Position numbers and translations under genes: made by a program. A stretch of DNA of 10,067 nt from SAR86 cluster bacterium (GTDB lineage: Bacteria; Pseudomonadota; Gammaproteobacteria; Magnimaribacterales; D2472), in assembly GCA_016779285.1 (NCBI GenBank), contig JADHNV010000035.1, forward strand, positions 1 to 10,067, given 5' to 3'. A model generated the notes under the pieces. It did not search any database. It saw only the letters and a list, made by a program, of their open reading frames with translations, and had not been told where the DNA came from. Positions 7,291 through 10,067 of the stretch are shown here, piece after piece (position 1 is the first letter of the stretch; each line of letters begins with the position of its first letter).

Positions 7291-7863
7291 ATGCCTAAAG
7301 ACAGGAAACAGATTATTCTCCAAAGCTTAGCTAAGCTTTTAGAGGAAAGAGATGCTACGAAAGTTACTACGGCTGTTTTAGCCGCTGAAAGCGGAATAAC
7401 CGAAGCTGCACTTTATAGACATTTTCCTAGCAAGAGATCAATTTTTTTAGAACTGTTCACATTTTGTGACCAAACAATTTTTCAAAAAGTCGGGGAGATA
7501 AAAAAAGATACTAAAATTGAGCCTGAGGAGAAAGTTAGATTGATATTCTTTTTTTATGCAATATTTATTGAAAAAAATAAAGGTTTTGCAAGGATTCTAT
7601 CTCGGGAGGCCTTAGGACCTAGCGAGCAAAATGTAATAGATTCTGTTAATCAGTTTTATGAAAGATTAGAACTAGTTATTAAGCAGTTATTATCTTTAAA
7701 AAAAGATTCTTTACTGCTCACCTCAGGTCAAAGCGCCCATCTTATTACCTCAATTATGGAGGGTATGATTTCGAGATTTATCAGAAATAAATTTAAGGAA
7801 ACACCCAGCAGCTATATTGAGAATTATTGGTTGCTTATTTCTACCTGTATTTTTAAAAATTAA
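7291..7863 (+). CDS. slmA: Nucleoid occlusion factor SlmA (TetR family)
   Basis: SlmA binds specific chromosomal sites and, when DNA-bound, blocks FtsZ polymerisation so that septa do not form over the nucleoid. This 190-residue protein (E. coli: 198) aligns along its length: IILQSLAKLLE (8-18) begins helix 1; TTAVLAAESGITEAALYRHF (26-45) is the helix-turn-helix, almost identical to SlmA around EAALYRHFPSK; IEKNKGFARILSREAL (93-108) and NQFYERLELVIKQLL (120-134) match the dimer/FtsZ region; EGMISRFIRNKFKETP (157-172) matches the C-terminal SRFVRSEFKYRP block. The segment after RIL reads SREALGPSEQ rather than the E. coli TGHALMFEQ, a possible change at the regulatory surface. It lies 4 bp after algC with no Shine-Dalgarno sequence, so translational coupling is likely. 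Its stop overlaps the convergent mrcA stop by 4 bp. A perfect 18-bp palindrome lies within its first 17 codons. Confidence 0.92.
   Translation: MPKDRKQIILQSLAKLLEERDATKVTTAVLAAESGITEAALYRHFPSKRSIFLELFTFCDQTIFQKVGEIKKDTKIEPEEKVRLIFFFYAIFIEKNKGFARILSREALGPSEQNVIDSVNQFYERLELVIKQLLSLKKDSLLLTSGQSAHLITSIMEGMISRFIRNKFKETPSSYIENYWLLISTCIFKN
7322..7339. repeat. Perfect 18-bp palindrome inside the 5' end of slmA
   Basis: The arm AAAGCTTAG (7322-7330) is followed at once by its exact reverse complement CTAAGCTTT (7331-7339), with no spacer. It lies 31 bases into slmA, over codons 11-17 (Gln-Ser-Leu-Ala-Lys-Leu-Leu). TetR proteins bind palindromes, so this could be an autoregulatory operator; it does not match the E. 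coli SlmA site (GTGAGTACTCAC). It could also be chance in coding sequence. The symmetry is certain; the function is not. Confidence 0.6.
7682..7718. repeat. Imperfect hairpin-forming inverted repeat within slmA
   Basis: Two nested 6-bp stems can form: AGCAGT (7682-7687) with ACTGCT (7713-7718), and inside it ATCTTT (7692-7697) with AAAGAT (7702-7707) around an AAAA loop. They are separated by an unpaired internal loop (TATT and TCTTT). The element covers codons about 131-143 of slmA. It is not followed by a T-run, so it is not a standard terminator. It may slow ribosomes or simply be chance in AT-rich sequence. Confidence 0.35.
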
Positions 7864-10067
7864 TTTGTTTTGTCTAGAAATAGCTCAAAGTAAGCATTAT
7901 CACTAGTTTCTTCAGTTGGTTTTCCTGTTTCACGATCAACCCTAACATAAGAAAGGCCTTTTGGAATTTTCCACTCTTCCTCAGGAAGACTCGGCAAGGC
8001 AATTTGCATGAAATCAACCCAGACAGGCAAAGCAATAGTGGAGCCAAATTCATTATTCCCCAAAGAAGAAAAGTCATCAGTTCCAACCCAAACGGTAGTT
8101 ACCAAATCATTGTGGAAGCCTGAGAACCAAGTGCTTATTGCGTCATTGGTTGTGCCTGTTTTACCTGCAATATCACTTCTATTTAATACCTTAGTTTTTC
8201 TTCCATTGCTTCCCCTAGAAAGAGCCTCACGTAGTATATCTTTAGTAATAAAAGTTACCCTAGGATCAATTCGCTGTTTTATAACATTTGTAATCGGTGG
8301 CAATAAATAAAATGGTTGTATTTTCTCAGTGAGCTGAGTTTGGAACCAAGGAAAACCATCTATATTTTGTTTCTTATCTTCTATTTTGGAATGTTCAAAA
8401 ATAGTGTTTTTATTTCTATCCTCTATCCGCTCAATAAAAAATAAATCTTTAGGATCCTCAGAGTTAACTAATATATTGTATGCCCTAAGCATCTCAGCAG
8501 GAGAAAAGCTCGATGACCCAAGTGCTAATGATAGATTTGGAGCTAGTCTAGATACGGGGAAGCCAAACCGTGATAAATAATTTTGGGTTTTAGAGATACC
8601 CATTTCTCTTAATAGCTTTATTGAAACTAAGTTTACAGACTGCACCAATGCCTCTCTGAGTCTAATAGGTCCATAGAATTTGCCCGTATAATTTTCTGGT
8701 CTCCAGCTACTCTCTAAATTAGAGTCCTCAAATATAATGGGTGCATCATTTATTTTGTCTGATGCGCTATAGCCATTAGCAAAAGCAGATGCATATATAA
8801 AAGGCTTAAAGCTCGAGCCTGCCTGTGGGTATGATTGTTTTACTCTATCAAAATTACTTTTTGAAAAATCTATTCCTCCAACATAGGTCTTAATCGCCCC
8901 GCTAGATGGATCTGAGGAAATAAATGCTACTTCAGCATCAGGAACTTGATCAAGGAAATAATTTTCATCTATTTTTGTTAGGTGTATTAAATCTCCCACA
9001 CGAAGAATGTCATAAAAATTTTGAGGGCTAGGACCTAATTTATTAATATCTATTTTTTGCTTAGCCCACTTATATGAGTCATCCCAAGGAAGGCTTTGTA
9101 ATTGAAAAGAATCATTTAAATAAATAACTCTTTCAGGTTTAACATCAATGACTATTCCGCCTGAATGCTTGCCCTCAATTATAAACTCAGAAAAATAATC
9201 TCTTATAATAGATATGTTTAGCTGTTGCATGCCCAATTCATCAAATTGACTAGACTCTTCATACAAAATATCTAAATTACCAGCTTGAAGCTCTTCAAAA
9301 ATAAATTCAGGGATTTTTAATAAAAGGTTTATGGGCTCTCTCCAGCCATGACGTTTATCATAGGCATACAAGTTTTTAGTAATACTCTCAAGAGCAGCCT
9401 GCTGCAAGGCAGAATCTATTGAAGTAAATACTGACAGTCCATCCCTGTAAGCGGATAAGCCATATCGTTCAATTATTGCTTGTCTAGCAAGCTCAGCAAT
9501 ATATCTACCATCTAGTGCAAAGCCTGAATCTAATCGTGTTAAGTTAATTGGTTCAGACTTTGCAAGTAAATACTGAGCTCTGCCGATATATCCAAGCTTG
9601 TACATTCTTCCCAAAATCCAATTACGTCTAATTAACGATCTATCGGGAGAGCGAATAGGATTGATTCTTGATGGAAGTTGGGCTGAAGATGCAATCAATG
9701 CAGATTCAGCAAGGGTCAGTTCACTAATAGATTTAGAAAAATATTTATTTGCTGCAGCCTCGACTCCATAGGATCTATTGCCTAAAAAGATAGCATTTAA
9801 ATACAAAGAAAAAATCTCTTCCTTGCTTGCGTTGCTTTCTAGCTCAAAGGCTAAATAAATCTCTTTAATCTTTCGAAGTATCTTTTGCTCTCGGGATAAT
9901 AGATAGCCTCTAACAGTCTGCATTGTTATTGTGCCACCACCACTTACAATTTCTCCAGATTGAAGCATTTGATAAACTGCTCTAATTAGTGACGAAATTC
10001 TAATGCCATCATGCTGAAAAAATTGATCGTCTTCAGCTGCTAAAAATGCATTTTTAAGATTAAGCGG
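7860..10067 (-). CDS. mrcA: Penicillin-binding protein 1A (bifunctional glycosyltransferase/transpeptidase), N-terminus cut by the window edge
   Basis: PBP1A polymerises lipid II into glycan strands and cross-links them in the periplasm, anchored in the inner membrane. The frame is open from the right edge (735 residues visible); the Met at 9968 is internal, because the 33 upstream codons encode the GT51 motif EDDQFFQHDG (12-21, catalytic E12). GGGTITMQ (43-50) is GT51 motif 2, with Gly where Ser is usual. An OB-like region (about 295-395) matches the PBP1A inter-domain insert, including the DQVPDAEVAFIS block. Transpeptidase motifs are SSFK (418-421, nucleophile S418), SVN (477-479) and KTG (636-638). 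The GPIRLREALVQS and FGFP...LALGSSSFSP segments indicate PBP1A rather than PBP1B. The missing part is the cytoplasmic tail, membrane anchor and start of the GT domain (about 80 residues expected). It converges on slmA with a 4-bp overlap of the stop codons. Confidence 0.95.
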   Translation of the reverse strand, partial: PLNLKNAFLAAEDDQFFQHDGIRISSLIRAVYQMLQSGEIVSGGGTITMQTVRGYLLSREQKILRKIKEIYLAFELESNASKEEIFSLYLNAIFLGNRSYGVEAAANKYFSKSISELTLAESALIASSAQLPSRINPIRSPDRSLIRRNWILGRMYKLGYIGRAQYLLAKSEPINLTRLDSGFALDGRYIAELARQAIIERYGLSAYRDGLSVFTSIDSALQQAALESITKNLYAYDKRHGWREPINLLLKIPEFIFEELQAGNLDILYEESSQFDELGMQQLNISIIRDYFSEFIIEGKHSGGIVIDVKPERVIYLNDSFQLQSLPWDDSYKWAKQKIDINKLGPSPQNFYDILRVGDLIHLTKIDENYFLDQVPDAEVAFISSDPSSGAIKTYVGGIDFSKSNFDRVKQSYPQAGSSFKPFIYASAFANGYSASDKINDAPIIFEDSNLESSWRPENYTGKFYGPIRLREALVQSVNLVSIKLLREMGISKTQNYLSRFGFPVSRLAPNLSLALGSSSFSPAEMLRAYNILVNSEDPKDLFFIERIEDRNKNTIFEHSKIEDKKQNIDGFPWFQTQLTEKIQPFYLLPPITNVIKQRIDPRVTFITKDILREALSRGSNGRKTKVLNRSDIAGKTGTTNDAISTWFSGFHNDLVTTVWVGTDDFSSLGNNEFGSTIALPVWVDFMQIALPSLPEEEWKIPKGLSYVRVDRETGKPTEETSDNAYFELFLDKTN

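Noticed and set aside
7370..7394. Two mutually exclusive 5-bp hairpins (CGGCT/AGCCG and CCGCT/AGCGG) in slmA, resembling a small switch
   Set aside because: They fall in codons for the conserved helix-turn-helix (Ala/Glu/Ser/Gly-rich), which explains the GC-rich repeats; stems this short are common by chance.
7849..7860. Palindrome ATTTTTAAAAAT at the slmA end as a terminator
   Set aside because: It contains only A and T, has no GC stem or loop, and lies inside the slmA coding end.
9966..9968. ATG at 9968 as the start of the penicillin-binding protein
   Set aside because: The upstream frame stays open to the window edge and encodes the conserved GT51 motif EDDQFFQHDG, so this Met is internal.

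Overview
The window looks like a piece of a chromosome from an AT-rich (about one third G+C, by eye), streamlined Gram-negative bacterium, most likely a marine or freshwater gammaproteobacterium. Three things point there: lipid A/Kdo enzymes (WaaA, an LpxL-type acyltransferase), a clear homologue of the nucleoid-occlusion factor SlmA (a gammaproteobacterial protein), and a class A penicillin-binding protein of the PBP1A type. Only about 150 of 10067 bases lie outside genes. A SAR86- or SUP05-like lineage would fit the composition and packing, but I cannot fix the genus. I see no mobile element, tRNA, rRNA, CRISPR array or obvious terminator.

Layout. (1) 1-420, minus strand: the first 140 codons of waaA (Kdo transferase), running off the left edge. 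(2) 492-1941, plus strand: a two-gene unit divergent from waaA, with an LpxL-like lipid A acyltransferase and a small class I methyltransferase 1 bp behind it. (3) 1931-5846, minus strand: a tight four-gene operon read right to left: ilvE (branched-chain aminotransferase), a GT4-type glycosyltransferase, a Methyltransf_11-type methyltransferase, and a 347-residue toroid-like protein with a prenyltransferase/cyclase-style repeat but no obvious catalytic cyclase motif. The last three overlap or nearly abut and probably act together, perhaps on a surface glycan or glycolipid. (4) 5913-7863, plus strand: algC (phosphomannomutase/phosphoglucomutase) and slmA, 4 bp apart. (5) 7860-10067, minus strand: mrcA (PBP1A), whose 5' end lies beyond the right edge.

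Common theme: nearly every gene serves the cell envelope. WaaA and LpxL build Kdo2-lipid A, AlgC supplies sugar phosphates for LPS core and surface glycans, the GT/methyltransferase/toroid cluster probably decorates some glycan or lipid, PBP1A polymerises peptidoglycan, and SlmA couples division-septum placement to the nucleoid. IlvE is the metabolic exception, but in Pseudomonas it also sits beside LPS core genes.

The items most worth a second look are the uncharacterised GT4-methyltransferase-toroid trio, a perfect 18-bp palindrome inside the start of slmA, overlapping convergent gene ends with no terminator space, and the near absence of Shine-Dalgarno sequences.
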